From a beta proteobacterium AAP51 (GTDB lineage Bacteria; Pseudomonadota; Gammaproteobacteria; Burkholderiales; Burkholderiaceae_C): a stretch of DNA of 36,382 nt. Position 1 is the first letter of the stretch; each line of letters starts with the position of its first letter. Below are positions 20,267 through 27,983 of this stretch, in pieces. The notes below the pieces were generated by a model. It was not told where the DNA came from and did no database searches. It saw only the letters and a program-made list of their open reading frames with translations. The stretch lies in contig LJHT01000103.1 in the NCBI GenBank assembly GCA_001295905.1, positions 1-36,382 of the forward strand. Direction: 5' to 3'. A program made the position numbers and the translations under genes.

Positions 20267-20331
20267 AGCCCCCAAGCTCACTGCGTTCGCTACCCCCCAG
20301 GCCCATCGAGGGCCCTTCGGTCCCGGGGGCT
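20267..20331. repeat. Palindromic intergenic element between convergent deoC-ALDH and deoA ends
   Basis: The element is bounded by AGCCCCC (20267-20273) and GGGGGCT (20325-20331), exact reverse complements, with a CCCCCC block at 20293-20298 and further GGGCCC and CCCGGG palindromes inside. It fills most of the 117-base gap between the ALDH stop and the deoA stop. The segment around CTCACTGCGTTCGCTACCCC resembles intergenic elements I associate with Burkholderiales genomes; this is from memory and not searched. It could end transcription from both sides. Confidence 0.5.
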
Positions 20332-20380
20332 CATGCTGCGGCCCGGCAAAGCCGGTTCCGCGCATGTCCTTGATCGCGCT

Positions 20381-21706
20381 TCAGGTGTCGATCACCTCGG
20401 CGATCAGCGGCAGGGCCATCGGCGCTTCGTCGCCGATCTGCACGGCCGCCAGCACCGCGGCGATGGCCGCCTCGGCCGCGGCTTCGTCGGCCGCGTGCAC
20501 GAAGGCCAGCGGGTCGCCCGTCTGCACCGCGGCAACGCGGCCCACCACGCGGTCCAGGCCCACGCGCGGGTCGACGCGGTCGCCCGGCCGCACACGCCCG
20601 CCGCCCAGCGCCACCACGGCGTAGCCGAGGGCGCGCACGTCGAGCAGCTGCACGTGGCCAGCACGCGGCGCGGGCACGGGCTTGATCACGGGCGCCACCG
20701 GCAGCTGCGCATCGGCCAGCACGTCGCGCGGGCCGCCGAGCGCGGCCACCATCTGCGCGAACTTCTCGGCCGCAGCGCCACTGTCCAGCACTTGCGTGGC
20801 CATCGCCGCGCCGCCTTCCGGCGTGGCCGCCAGCCCGCCCAGCTGAAGCAAATGGCCCACCTGTGCCAGCGTCAGCGCGTGCTGGCGGGGTTCCCGTTCT
20901 TCACCGCGCAGGTAGCGCAGCGCCTCGGCCACTTCCAGCGCGTTGCCGGCGCTCGTGCCCAGCACCTCGTTCATGTCGGTGATGAGCGCCCGCGCCGGCA
21001 GCCCGGCGCCGCGCGCCACGCGCACCAGGCTCTGCGCCAGCGTGCGCGCGTCGTCGATGCGCTGCATCACCGCGCCGCTGCCCACCTTCACGTCCAGCAC
21101 CAGTGCCTGCAGGCCGGCCGCGAGCTTCTTGCTCAGGATGCTGGCGGTGATCAAGGGCACGCTGTCCACGGTGGCCGTGACATCGCGGATGCCATACAGC
21201 CGCCGGTCGGCCGGCGCCAGCGTGTCGCCCGCGCCGACGATGGCGCAGCCGGCCGTGCGCAAGGTGGCCAGCAGCGTTTCGCGCGGCGGGTTCACGCCGT
21301 AGCCGGGCAGGGCTTCCAGCTTGTCCAGCGTGCCGCCGGTGTGGCCCAGGCCACGGCCGCTGATCATCGGCACCACGCCGCCGCAGGCCGCCACCATGGG
21401 CGCCAGCATCAGGCTGAGCTTGTCGCCCACGCCGCCGGTGGAGTGTTTGTCGAGGATGGGGCCGTGCAGGTTTTCGGCCGCCCAGCGCAGCACCTCGCCG
21501 CTGTGCGTCATGGCCCGCGTGAGGGCCACGGTCTCGGCCTCGTCCATGCCACGCAACACGATGGCCATGGCCAGCGCCGCAGCCTGGGCGTCGGCCCAGG
21601 TGCCGCTCACCAGGCCTTGCGCAAAGTCTTCGATCTGCGCCAAGCTGAGCCGGCCGCCCTCGCGCTTGGCGAGGATGGTGTCGCGGGCGTGTAGCGGCCC
21701 GGTCAA
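20381..21706 (-). CDS. deoA: Thymidine phosphorylase
   Basis: DeoA phosphorolyses thymidine (and deoxyuridine) to the base plus 2-deoxyribose 1-phosphate. The 441-residue product carries the pyrimidine nucleoside phosphorylase signature SGRGLGHTGGTLDKLE, the phosphate loop DKHSTGGVGDKLSLML, and the thymine-site LITASILSKKLAAG. The C-terminal barrel-sandwich domain (about 340-440) is also present. The start is a TTG at 21706 sharing four bases (TTGA on its strand) with the stop of the upstream nuclease gene, so translation is probably coupled. It is the last gene of the ten-gene minus-strand run and converges on ALDH and deoC. Its sugar product must be isomerised to the 5-phosphate before DeoC can act, and no phosphopentomutase gene is in the window. 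Confidence 0.95.
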   Translation of the reverse strand: MTGPLHARDTILAKREGGRLSLAQIEDFAQGLVSGTWADAQAAALAMAIVLRGMDEAETVALTRAMTHSGEVLRWAAENLHGPILDKHSTGGVGDKLSLMLAPMVAACGGVVPMISGRGLGHTGGTLDKLEALPGYGVNPPRETLLATLRTAGCAIVGAGDTLAPADRRLYGIRDVTATVDSVPLITASILSKKLAAGLQALVLDVKVGSGAVMQRIDDARTLAQSLVRVARGAGLPARALITDMNEVLGTSAGNALEVAEALRYLRGEEREPRQHALTLAQVGHLLQLGGLAATPEGGAAMATQVLDSGAAAEKFAQMVAALGGPRDVLADAQLPVAPVIKPVPAPRAGHVQLLDVRALGYAVVALGGGRVRPGDRVDPRVGLDRVVGRVAAVQTGDPLAFVHAADEAAAEAAIAAVLAAVQIGDEAPMALPLIAEVIDT

Positions 21707-23007
21707 AGCCGCAGCCTCGCCACCTTCGGGCAGTGGTCGCTGCTTTCGATGGGCTGGTCAGGCCGGCCCATCACCGGCACCTTGCGCGAGGCGATGTCGG
21801 CTGGCGCGTGCTGTTGCAGCAGCGTGTGCACGCCGGCGCCGACGACGATGTGGTCCAGCCCCGTGAAGCCGCTGCAGCCGGCCTCGGTGGCCTGCAGCGG
21901 CAACTGGAAGAGGGCGGGCGAACCGTCGGCGATCTCGGGCCACAGGTAGCGTGTGCCCACGCGGCCTTCAGCGTCCACCGGGTTGGGGCCGGCGGGGTCG
22001 GAGCCATCGGCCCGCACCTGGTTCGTGGCCAGGCCCATCGCGGCTTCTTCGTCGATGCGGCGGTTGAAATCACCCAGCACCACGAAGCGGGTCGTCTGCG
22101 CCGCCACCGCCTCGATCCAGCTCTCCAGCACCGGCACCTGGCGGTTGAGCACCTCGCAGGCCTCCACGCGTTCGGTCAGCAGCCGTGCCGGGAAGCGCGG
22201 GTTGCTGTTGGTGGCGCTGGCACAAGCGGCTTTCAGGTGCACGTTCATGAAGACCACCGGCGCACCGTTGACGGTCAGCGCCAGCGCGAGGCCGGGGCGC
22301 ACGCGGCGGAAGGCCTCGGCGTCGTTCGGCGGGTCGAGCACGGCCAGCGGCTGGTGCGGCGTGCAGAGGCCCGCGGTGGACGACAGCGCCTTGTCCCAGG
22401 CGAAGGCCACGGTCTGGAAGGCGTTGTGCGGCGCCGCGCAGACCTCGAAGCGGCCGCTGTGGCGGCCCAGCACCGCGCGCACGGCCTCGACCGAGCTCAC
22501 CTCTTGAAAGGCGATGACGCGCACCCCCTCGCGCTGCACGAGGGCATCGACCGTGTCGCGCAGGCCATCGAGCTTGGCCTGGTAGGCCCCGGGCGTGCGA
22601 ACCGCCGCCGGGTCGGGGGCGGCTGCGCCGGGCGCGCGAGGTGTGCTGTTCCGGTAGGCGCTGCAGGGCGCCACGCGCATCGAAGCTTCGCGTCCGCCAG
22701 CGGCGGCCACCGTGGCCTGCTGGCAGGCCGCGGCGCGCGCGCTTTCTTCGGGGGTGGCCCGGGTGGTGCCCGGCTGCCAGCGGGCGCGCGTGTCGCACCA
22801 GTTCACGGTCGGCGCGCTGCACACCGCCAGGTGCTGGGCGAAGTCGGCCGTGGTGCCGGCCCAGGCCATGTTGAAGGCGGCCACGGCCACCGGCAGCGGT
22901 GCAGTGGGCGCGGCCTGCTGGGGCGTGCCCGGCAGCGCGCAGGCCGAGAGCAGGGCCGCGGCGGCGACCGTGCCCAGGGCCCGGGAAGTGAAGTTCAGCA
23001 TGGTCAT
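21703..23007 (-). CDS. Endonuclease/exonuclease/phosphatase-fold lipoprotein, probable secreted nuclease
   Basis: The 434-residue protein has a lipoprotein signal with lipobox LLSAC (Cys23) and a mature EEP-fold domain. The catalytic landmarks of the DNase I-like superfamily are present: AFNMAWAG, IAFQEVSS, FMNVHLKAAC, VVLGDFNRRID, GLDHIVVG and the terminal SSDHCP. Ten cysteines besides the lipid-modified one suit disulfide bonding outside the cytoplasm. An insert at about 45-110 contains four of them. Known EEP enzymes cleave phosphodiester or phosphomonoester bonds in nucleic acids, inositides or lipids. Lying between ushA and deoA, with a four-base overlap at each end, it most plausibly supplies nucleotides from extracellular nucleic acid. 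The exact substrate is inferred. Confidence 0.85.
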   Translation of the reverse strand: MTMLNFTSRALGTVAAAALLSACALPGTPQQAAPTAPLPVAVAAFNMAWAGTTADFAQHLAVCSAPTVNWCDTRARWQPGTTRATPEESARAAACQQATVAAAGGREASMRVAPCSAYRNSTPRAPGAAAPDPAAVRTPGAYQAKLDGLRDTVDALVQREGVRVIAFQEVSSVEAVRAVLGRHSGRFEVCAAPHNAFQTVAFAWDKALSSTAGLCTPHQPLAVLDPPNDAEAFRRVRPGLALALTVNGAPVVFMNVHLKAACASATNSNPRFPARLLTERVEACEVLNRQVPVLESWIEAVAAQTTRFVVLGDFNRRIDEEAAMGLATNQVRADGSDPAGPNPVDAEGRVGTRYLWPEIADGSPALFQLPLQATEAGCSGFTGLDHIVVGAGVHTLLQQHAPADIASRKVPVMGRPDQPIESSDHCPKVARLRL

Positions 23008-24677
23008 GGGGACGTGGTGTTGGCAACGGGGGTGAAGTCGGCCACGCGCAAGGGGCTGCGTGCGGCCAGGAAAGTGCGCAGCACTTCGGCATCGACAAAG
23101 CCGCTGTTGACGTAGCCGGGGTGCTTGTCCAAGGGCGGGTAGCCATCGCCGCCAGCGGCGACGAAGTTGTTGAGGGCCAGGCGGTAGCGGCCCGCAGGGT
23201 CCAGGGGGCGCCCACCCACCTTCACCTCCAGCAGCACGCCCTCGCGGACGGTCAGTTGCACGCCAGCGGTGTGCGGGTAGGCCCCGGCGCCTGGGGTGGC
23301 GCGGGCGGCGAAGCGCAGGTAGTCCAGCAGCTCGGCGCCGCTGAGCGTGACCACGCACACCGTGTTGCCGAAGGGCTGCACCTTCAGCAGGTCGCGGTAG
23401 GTGATGTCGCCCGCGGGCAGTGAATCGCGGATGCCGCCGGCGTTCATCAAGGCCAGGTCGGCGCCGGTGCGCTCCATCATCGCCTGCGCCAGCAAGGCAC
23501 CCAGCGCCGTGGGCTGCCTGCGCACGCGCTGGCGGTCGCCGTCCAGCACCGCGTCGCTGCGCGCCACCACGACGTTCAGCTTCTCCTGCCCGCGTTCATG
23601 GAAGGGCTGCAGCAGCGCGCGCACCGCGGCGTCCTCGGCCACGCGCTCGGCGGCGGGCGTCTTTTCGTTGCCCGGCCCGCGCAACCACAGGTTCACGGGG
23701 ATGAGCCGGTACTGCAGCAGCTTCACCTGGCCGGCGTGGATCTCGAAATCGGCGCGGCCCACGTACTTGCCCCACTCGTGCGCCTGCACGATCCAGGTGC
23801 CGTTCTGGCGGTCGGGCGCGCAGGGGCCGCCGGGGCGGTAGGCGTCGTTGCGCACGTTGGCCGCCAGCATGCACACCGGGTTCTGGCTGTGGCCGCCCAC
23901 GATGAGGTCGATGCCCGCCACCGCGCGCGCCAGTTCCACGTCGCCGGGCGCGTTCACGCCCGAGCGGCCGTCGGTGTAGTGGCCCATGTGCGTGGCGGCG
24001 ATCACCATGTCGGCCTGGCGCCGCAGCGCCGGCACCAGCCGTGCCGCTTCGTCGGCGGGCTTGCGGAACTCCAGGCCGGCCACATTGGCAGGCAGCACCA
24101 GCTTCTTCGTGTCGTCGGTGGTCATGCCCATCACCGCGATGCGGTAGCCGCCGCGCTCGAACACGGCGTAGGGCTGGAACAGGCGCTGGCCGTTCTTGTA
24201 GATGTTGGCCGAGAGCAGCGGGAAGCCGGCCCAGGCCTGCTGGCGGGCCAGCACGTCCAGCGGCTTGTCGAACTCGTGGTTGCCCAGGGCCATCGCGTCG
24301 TAGCCGAGCAGGCGCATGCCCTTGAAGTCGGGTTCGGCGTCCTGCAGGTCCGACTCGGGCACGCCGGTGTTCACGTCGCCGCCATCCAGCAGCAGCACGT
24401 GCCCTCCGCCGGCCTTCACCTCGGCACGCACGCGCTCGATCACCGTCTTGCGCGCGGCCAGGCCGTACTCGCCATCCGCATTCGGCCAAAAGCGGCCGTG
24501 GTGGTCGTTGGTGTGGAGGATGGTCAGCTGCAGCGGCGGGCGCTCGGCCTGCGGCGGTGTCAGGCCTGCGCAGCCCGCAAGGAGGAGCAGGGCACCCAGC
24601 AGCGGAAGGCGCAGCCGCCAGCGATCTACCGCTGGCGTAGGGGATCCGGGCGGCTGCGCGGCGCTGAGCCGCTTCAC
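23004..24677 (-). CDS. ushA: UshA-like 5'-nucleotidase / UDP-sugar hydrolase lipoprotein
   Basis: The 557-residue product is close to E. coli UshA across its length, including HSQNPVCMLAANV, GTWIVQAHEWGKYVGRADFE, NAGGIRDSLPAGDITY and GYVNSGFVDAEVL. The N-terminal metallophosphatase (about 50-290) has HTNDHHGRF, DGGDVNTG, GNHEFD and GGHSQ for the two metals. The C-terminal substrate domain (about 350-545) carries AAGGDGYP. UshA removes 5'-phosphate from nucleotides in the periplasm, giving nucleosides that can be imported. Unlike E. coli UshA, the export signal here ends in a lipobox (LLAGC, Cys36), so the protein is probably membrane-anchored. The GTG start at 24677 overlaps the phosphorylase stop by four bases (GTGA), and its own stop overlaps the nuclease start. 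Confidence 0.93.
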   Translation of the reverse strand: MKRLSAAQPPGSPTPAVDRWRLRLPLLGALLLLAGCAGLTPPQAERPPLQLTILHTNDHHGRFWPNADGEYGLAARKTVIERVRAEVKAGGGHVLLLDGGDVNTGVPESDLQDAEPDFKGMRLLGYDAMALGNHEFDKPLDVLARQQAWAGFPLLSANIYKNGQRLFQPYAVFERGGYRIAVMGMTTDDTKKLVLPANVAGLEFRKPADEAARLVPALRRQADMVIAATHMGHYTDGRSGVNAPGDVELARAVAGIDLIVGGHSQNPVCMLAANVRNDAYRPGGPCAPDRQNGTWIVQAHEWGKYVGRADFEIHAGQVKLLQYRLIPVNLWLRGPGNEKTPAAERVAEDAAVRALLQPFHERGQEKLNVVVARSDAVLDGDRQRVRRQPTALGALLAQAMMERTGADLALMNAGGIRDSLPAGDITYRDLLKVQPFGNTVCVVTLSGAELLDYLRFAARATPGAGAYPHTAGVQLTVREGVLLEVKVGGRPLDPAGRYRLALNNFVAAGGDGYPPLDKHPGYVNSGFVDAEVLRTFLAARSPLRVADFTPVANTTSP

Positions 24678-25483
24678 AGCTTCAGCGCCTGCACCACCGC
24701 CGCCAGCGTGGCCACGGCGCGCTCGCTGGCGGCGTTGGCGGTGGCCAGCGTGTGGGCGTGGCTCAGCACCTCGTTGTCCATGCCGGCGGCCATGTTGGTC
24801 ATCATCGAGAGGGCCAGCACCTTCAGCCCGGCGTGGCGCGCGATGATGGTCTCGGGCACCGTGCTCATGCCCACGGCTTGCGCGCCGAAGGCGCGCAGCA
24901 TGCGGATTTCGGCCGGTGTCTCGAACTGCGGGCCCAGCACCCAGGCGTAGATGCCCTCGTGCAGCTGCGTGCCCATCGCCGCGGCGGCGGCTTTGGCCTG
25001 CGTGTTCAGCGCCGGGTCGTAGGCGTGGTTCATGTCCTGGAAACGCTGGTCCCCGGGCTCGCCGATCAGCGGCGAGCGCTGCACCACGTTCAGGTGGTCT
25101 GTGATGAGCATCAGCTCGCCCGGGCGCATGCCGGCGTCCATGCTGCCGGCGGCGTTGGTCTGCAGCAGCAACTTCACGCCCCAGGCCGCCAGGCTGCGGA
25201 TGGCGCCCAGCATGCCGTCGGCGTTGCCGGTTTCATAGGCGTGCTTGCGGCCGGCCAGCACCGCCACGCGCGTACCGCCCACCGTGCCCACGCGCACCAG
25301 CCCCTGGTGCCCGCCCACGGCCAGCGCCGGGAAGGCCGGCAGTTCCGCGTAGGCCACCTCGGTGGCGCCCTGCAGCACCTCGGCAAACGGGCCCCAGCCC
25401 GAGCCCAGCAGCACTGCGACTTCGGGCGCCGGGCCCAGGCGTTGCTGCAGCGTGGCAGCGGACAAGCGGATGTGTTCGTTCAT
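24674..25483 (-). CDS. punA: Purine nucleoside phosphorylase (trimeric NP-I type)
   Basis: The 269-residue enzyme converts purine (deoxy)nucleosides plus phosphate to base and (deoxy)ribose 1-phosphate. It belongs to the trimeric PNP class rather than hexameric DeoD. Visible motifs are the phosphate loop LLGSGWG (Ser28), GRKHAYE (His81, Glu84), QTNAAGS, GPQFETPAEIRMLRAFGAQAVGMSTVPE (purine and sugar site, Glu188, Met206) and MMTNMAAG (Asn230). The last asparagine is typical of 6-oxopurine-specific enzymes, which fits an adjacent adenosine deaminase turning adenosine into inosine. The ATG at 25483 overlaps the cdd stop by four bases. The punA name follows the family; xapA-like substrate breadth is possible. 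Confidence 0.92.
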   Translation of the reverse strand: MNEHIRLSAATLQQRLGPAPEVAVLLGSGWGPFAEVLQGATEVAYAELPAFPALAVGGHQGLVRVGTVGGTRVAVLAGRKHAYETGNADGMLGAIRSLAAWGVKLLLQTNAAGSMDAGMRPGELMLITDHLNVVQRSPLIGEPGDQRFQDMNHAYDPALNTQAKAAAAAMGTQLHEGIYAWVLGPQFETPAEIRMLRAFGAQAVGMSTVPETIIARHAGLKVLALSMMTNMAAGMDNEVLSHAHTLATANAASERAVATLAAVVQALKL

Positions 25484-25899
25484 GGGTTCGAAGGGGGAAG
25501 GTGGGAGGGCCCGAAGCTGTGCGGCAAGAGCCCGCCGAGGGTGTAGGTGCCGCGCACGCCGCTGTCATCAGCGGCCCAGACGGGGCAGGTGTCGGCAGCG
25601 AACTCGCGCAGCTTCTGGCGGCAGCCGCCGCAAGGCGTGACGGGCTGCGGCGCCACGGCAAACACCGCGGCAGCCACCACCTGCCGGCCGCCCGCCACCA
25701 CCATCGCGGCCAGGGCCGAGGCCTCGGCGCACCAGCCCTGCGGGTAGGCGGCGTTCTCGACATTGCAGCCAGCGTGAATGCGGCCTTGCTCGTCCAGCAC
25801 CGCGGCGCCGACGGCAAAGCGCGAATAGGGCGCGTGGGCCTTCTCGCGCGCGGCACGGGCCGCGGCGATCAAGGCCGCCTGGTGCTGCAACACGTCCAT
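25480..25899 (-). CDS. cdd: Cytidine deaminase (tetrameric type)
   Basis: Cdd hydrolytically deaminates cytidine and deoxycytidine to uridine and deoxyuridine in the cytoplasm. The 139-residue length is that of the short, tetrameric class. The zinc site is Cys57, Cys90 and Cys93 (WCAEASAL and PCGGCRQ), with Glu59 as the catalytic proton shuttle. The substrate loop PYSRFAVGAA and NVENAAYPQGWCAE are intact, and the tail LLPHSFGPSHL is typical. The gene starts four bases after the permease stop and overlaps the phosphorylase start by four bases. Its deoxyuridine product is a substrate of the DeoA encoded at the end of the run. Confidence 0.95.
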   Translation of the reverse strand: MDVLQHQAALIAAARAAREKAHAPYSRFAVGAAVLDEQGRIHAGCNVENAAYPQGWCAEASALAAMVVAGGRQVVAAAVFAVAPQPVTPCGGCRQKLREFAADTCPVWAADDSGVRGTYTLGGLLPHSFGPSHLPPSNP

Positions 25900-25903
25900 G
25901 GCT

Positions 25904-26881
25904 TCAGCGTTCCTTGACGTAGGGGCGGCCCAGGGCGGCGGGCGCGATGCTCTTGCCGATGAAGCCGGCCAGCAGCACCACCGTCAGCACATAGGGCATG
26001 GCCTGGATGGCCTGCACCGGCACCGCGCCGCCACCCAGAAAGGCGGGCAACTCGGCGCCCTGCAGGCGGATGGACACGGCATCGAGAAAACCGAACAGCA
26101 GGCAGGCCCAGAGCGCGCCCACCGGGTGCCACTTGCCGAAGATCAGCGCGGCCAGGGCCATGTAGCCGCGGCCGGCCGTCATGTTGGGAATGAAGCTCGG
26201 GTTCTGCGCGATAACGAGGTAGGCCCCGGCCAGCGCGCTGAGCATGCCGTTGAGCGCCAGCGCCTGGTAGCGCAGCGCCTTCACGCTGACGCCGGCGGCG
26301 TCGATCATCGTCGGGTTCTCGCCGGCCGCGCGCAGGCGCAGGCCGAAGCGTGTGCGGTACAGCAGCCACCACACGCCCACCACGAGCAGCAGCGCGCCGT
26401 AGACCATGAGGTTGTGGCCGAAGAAGGCCAGCGCCAGCGTGGGCCCGACGAGCGGTATCTGCGCCACCACCTCGCCCGCACCCACGAACCAGCGGCTCAG
26501 GCGCACCGCCTCGGGCACCGGCGGCGTCTGCCCGCCCTGCGCGAACCAGGCGATGCCCAGCACCACGGAAAGGCCGGCGGCCGTCATCGTGATGGCCATG
26601 CCCAGCACGACCTGGTCGCCGCGGTGGCTGACGCAGGCATAGCCATGCAGCATCGACAAGGCCACGCCCACGGCCAGCGCCGCCATCAGCGCCAGGCCCA
26701 GCGAGCCGCTGGTCACGCCCACGGCGGCGGTGGCGAAGGCCGTCAGCAGCATCTTGCCTTCCAGGCCCAGGTCGATGACGCCCGCGCGTTCACACAGCAC
26801 GCCGGCCAGCGCGCAAAGAATCAAGGGCACGCTCACGCGCAGCGTGCTGGCCACCAGCGTGCCGATGAAGGCTTCATCCAT
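25904..26881 (-). CDS. Nucleoside ABC transporter permease, second subunit (NupQ-like)
   Basis: This 325-residue inner-membrane permease belongs to the branched-chain amino acid/ribose-type permease family (BPD_transp_2). It has about eight to ten hydrophobic helices and the family segment LRAAGENPTMIDAAGVSV, the cytoplasmic loop that contacts the ATPase. The start MDEAFIGT at 26881 is backed by a strong GGAGGAGG just upstream. It overlaps the end of the first permease gene by eight bases. Pairing with a second permease, a double ATPase and a BMP-type binding protein is the usual architecture of bacterial nucleoside importers such as B. subtilis NupNOPQ. The longer upstream frame is not needed, as it would lie inside the other permease gene. 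Confidence 0.92.
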   Translation of the reverse strand: MDEAFIGTLVASTLRVSVPLILCALAGVLCERAGVIDLGLEGKMLLTAFATAAVGVTSGSLGLALMAALAVGVALSMLHGYACVSHRGDQVVLGMAITMTAAGLSVVLGIAWFAQGGQTPPVPEAVRLSRWFVGAGEVVAQIPLVGPTLALAFFGHNLMVYGALLLVVGVWWLLYRTRFGLRLRAAGENPTMIDAAGVSVKALRYQALALNGMLSALAGAYLVIAQNPSFIPNMTAGRGYMALAALIFGKWHPVGALWACLLFGFLDAVSIRLQGAELPAFLGGGAVPVQAIQAMPYVLTVVLLAGFIGKSIAPAALGRPYVKER

Positions 26882-27983
26882 GGCGGCCTCCTCCCAGTGC
26901 CTTGTAGGCCTTGAAGAGCGCCGGCGCCGCCACCTGCGCCATGGCACCGGCGAACAGCACGATCAGGCCCTGCAGCATGAACACCATGTCGCGGCTGAAG
27001 CCGCTGATCTCGAAAGCCAGCTCGCTGCCGCCCTGGTACAGCGCGCCGAAGAGCAGCGCCGCCAGCACGATGCCGCCCGGGTGGTTGCGGCCGATCAGGC
27101 TGACGGCGATGCCAGCGAAGCCCGCGCCGGCCACGAAATCGGTGATCAGCCGGCCGTGCACGCCGGCGATCTCGTTGATGCCCACCATGCCGGCCAGCGC
27201 GCCACTGGCGGCCATCGACACCACCACGAGGCCCTTGGGCTGGATGCCGCCGTACACCGCCGCGTCGGGCGAGAAGCCGGTGGCGCGCAGCGCATAGCCG
27301 CCGCGTGTCTTCCACAGCGCCAGCCACACCAGCACGGCGGCGGCAATGGCCAGCAGCACGCTCAGGTTCAGCGGCGTGCTCGGCCATTCGATGCCCAGCC
27401 ACGCCAGCGCGTCGTGCACGCCGGGCAGTCGCGCGCTGTCTTCGAAGGCGCGGCTCTCGGGCGTCATGTTGCCGGGCTCCTTCAGCTGGTTCACCAGCAG
27501 GTAGCCCAGCAGCGCCGAGGCGATGAAGTTGAACATGATGGTGGTGATGACGGTGTGGCTGCCGCGCCAGGCCTGCAGCGCACCCGGGATGCCGCCCCAC
27601 ACCAGGCCGAACAGGGCCGCGGCCAGCACCATCACCGGCAGCATCAGCCAGGCCGGCAGCGTGGCCGCCAGCGCCAGCGCCGCCACCCCCGCGCCCAGCC
27701 CGCCCATGATGGCCTGGCCCTCGCCGCCGATGTTGAATTGCCCGCCGTGGAAGGCCACGGCCACCGCCAGCCCCGTGAAGACGAAGGTGGTGGCGTAGTA
27801 CAGCGTGTAGCTGATGCCGGCCTGCGAGCCGAAGGCACCCTTGATGAGCAGCGAGAGCACCTGCAGCGGCTCGAAGCCCACCAGCGCCACCACGCCGCCG
27901 GCCACCAGCAGCGCGATGGCCAGGTTCACGGCGGGCAGCAGGGCCACGTCCATCCACCGGGGAAGTTCGACGGGTTGGCTCAT
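26874..27983 (-). CDS. Nucleoside ABC transporter permease, first subunit (NupP-like)
   Basis: The 369-residue permease has multiple hydrophobic helices and the family segments FHGGQFNIGGEGQAIMGG (about 78-95) and LRATGFSPDAAVYGGI (about 230-245), the ATPase-contact loop. It forms the heterodimeric channel with the neighbouring shorter permease. The ATG at 27983 shares four bases (ATGA) with the stop of the AAA ATPase gene, an unexpected coupling because the ATPase is not a transporter subunit. A large periplasmic loop around residues 165-205 (LKEPGNMTPESRAFEDSARL) is normal for this subunit class. Confidence 0.92.
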   Translation of the reverse strand: MSQPVELPRWMDVALLPAVNLAIALLVAGGVVALVGFEPLQVLSLLIKGAFGSQAGISYTLYYATTFVFTGLAVAVAFHGGQFNIGGEGQAIMGGLGAGVAALALAATLPAWLMLPVMVLAAALFGLVWGGIPGALQAWRGSHTVITTIMFNFIASALLGYLLVNQLKEPGNMTPESRAFEDSARLPGVHDALAWLGIEWPSTPLNLSVLLAIAAAVLVWLALWKTRGGYALRATGFSPDAAVYGGIQPKGLVVVSMAASGALAGMVGINEIAGVHGRLITDFVAGAGFAGIAVSLIGRNHPGGIVLAALLFGALYQGGSELAFEISGFSRDMVFMLQGLIVLFAGAMAQVAAPALFKAYKALGGGRHG

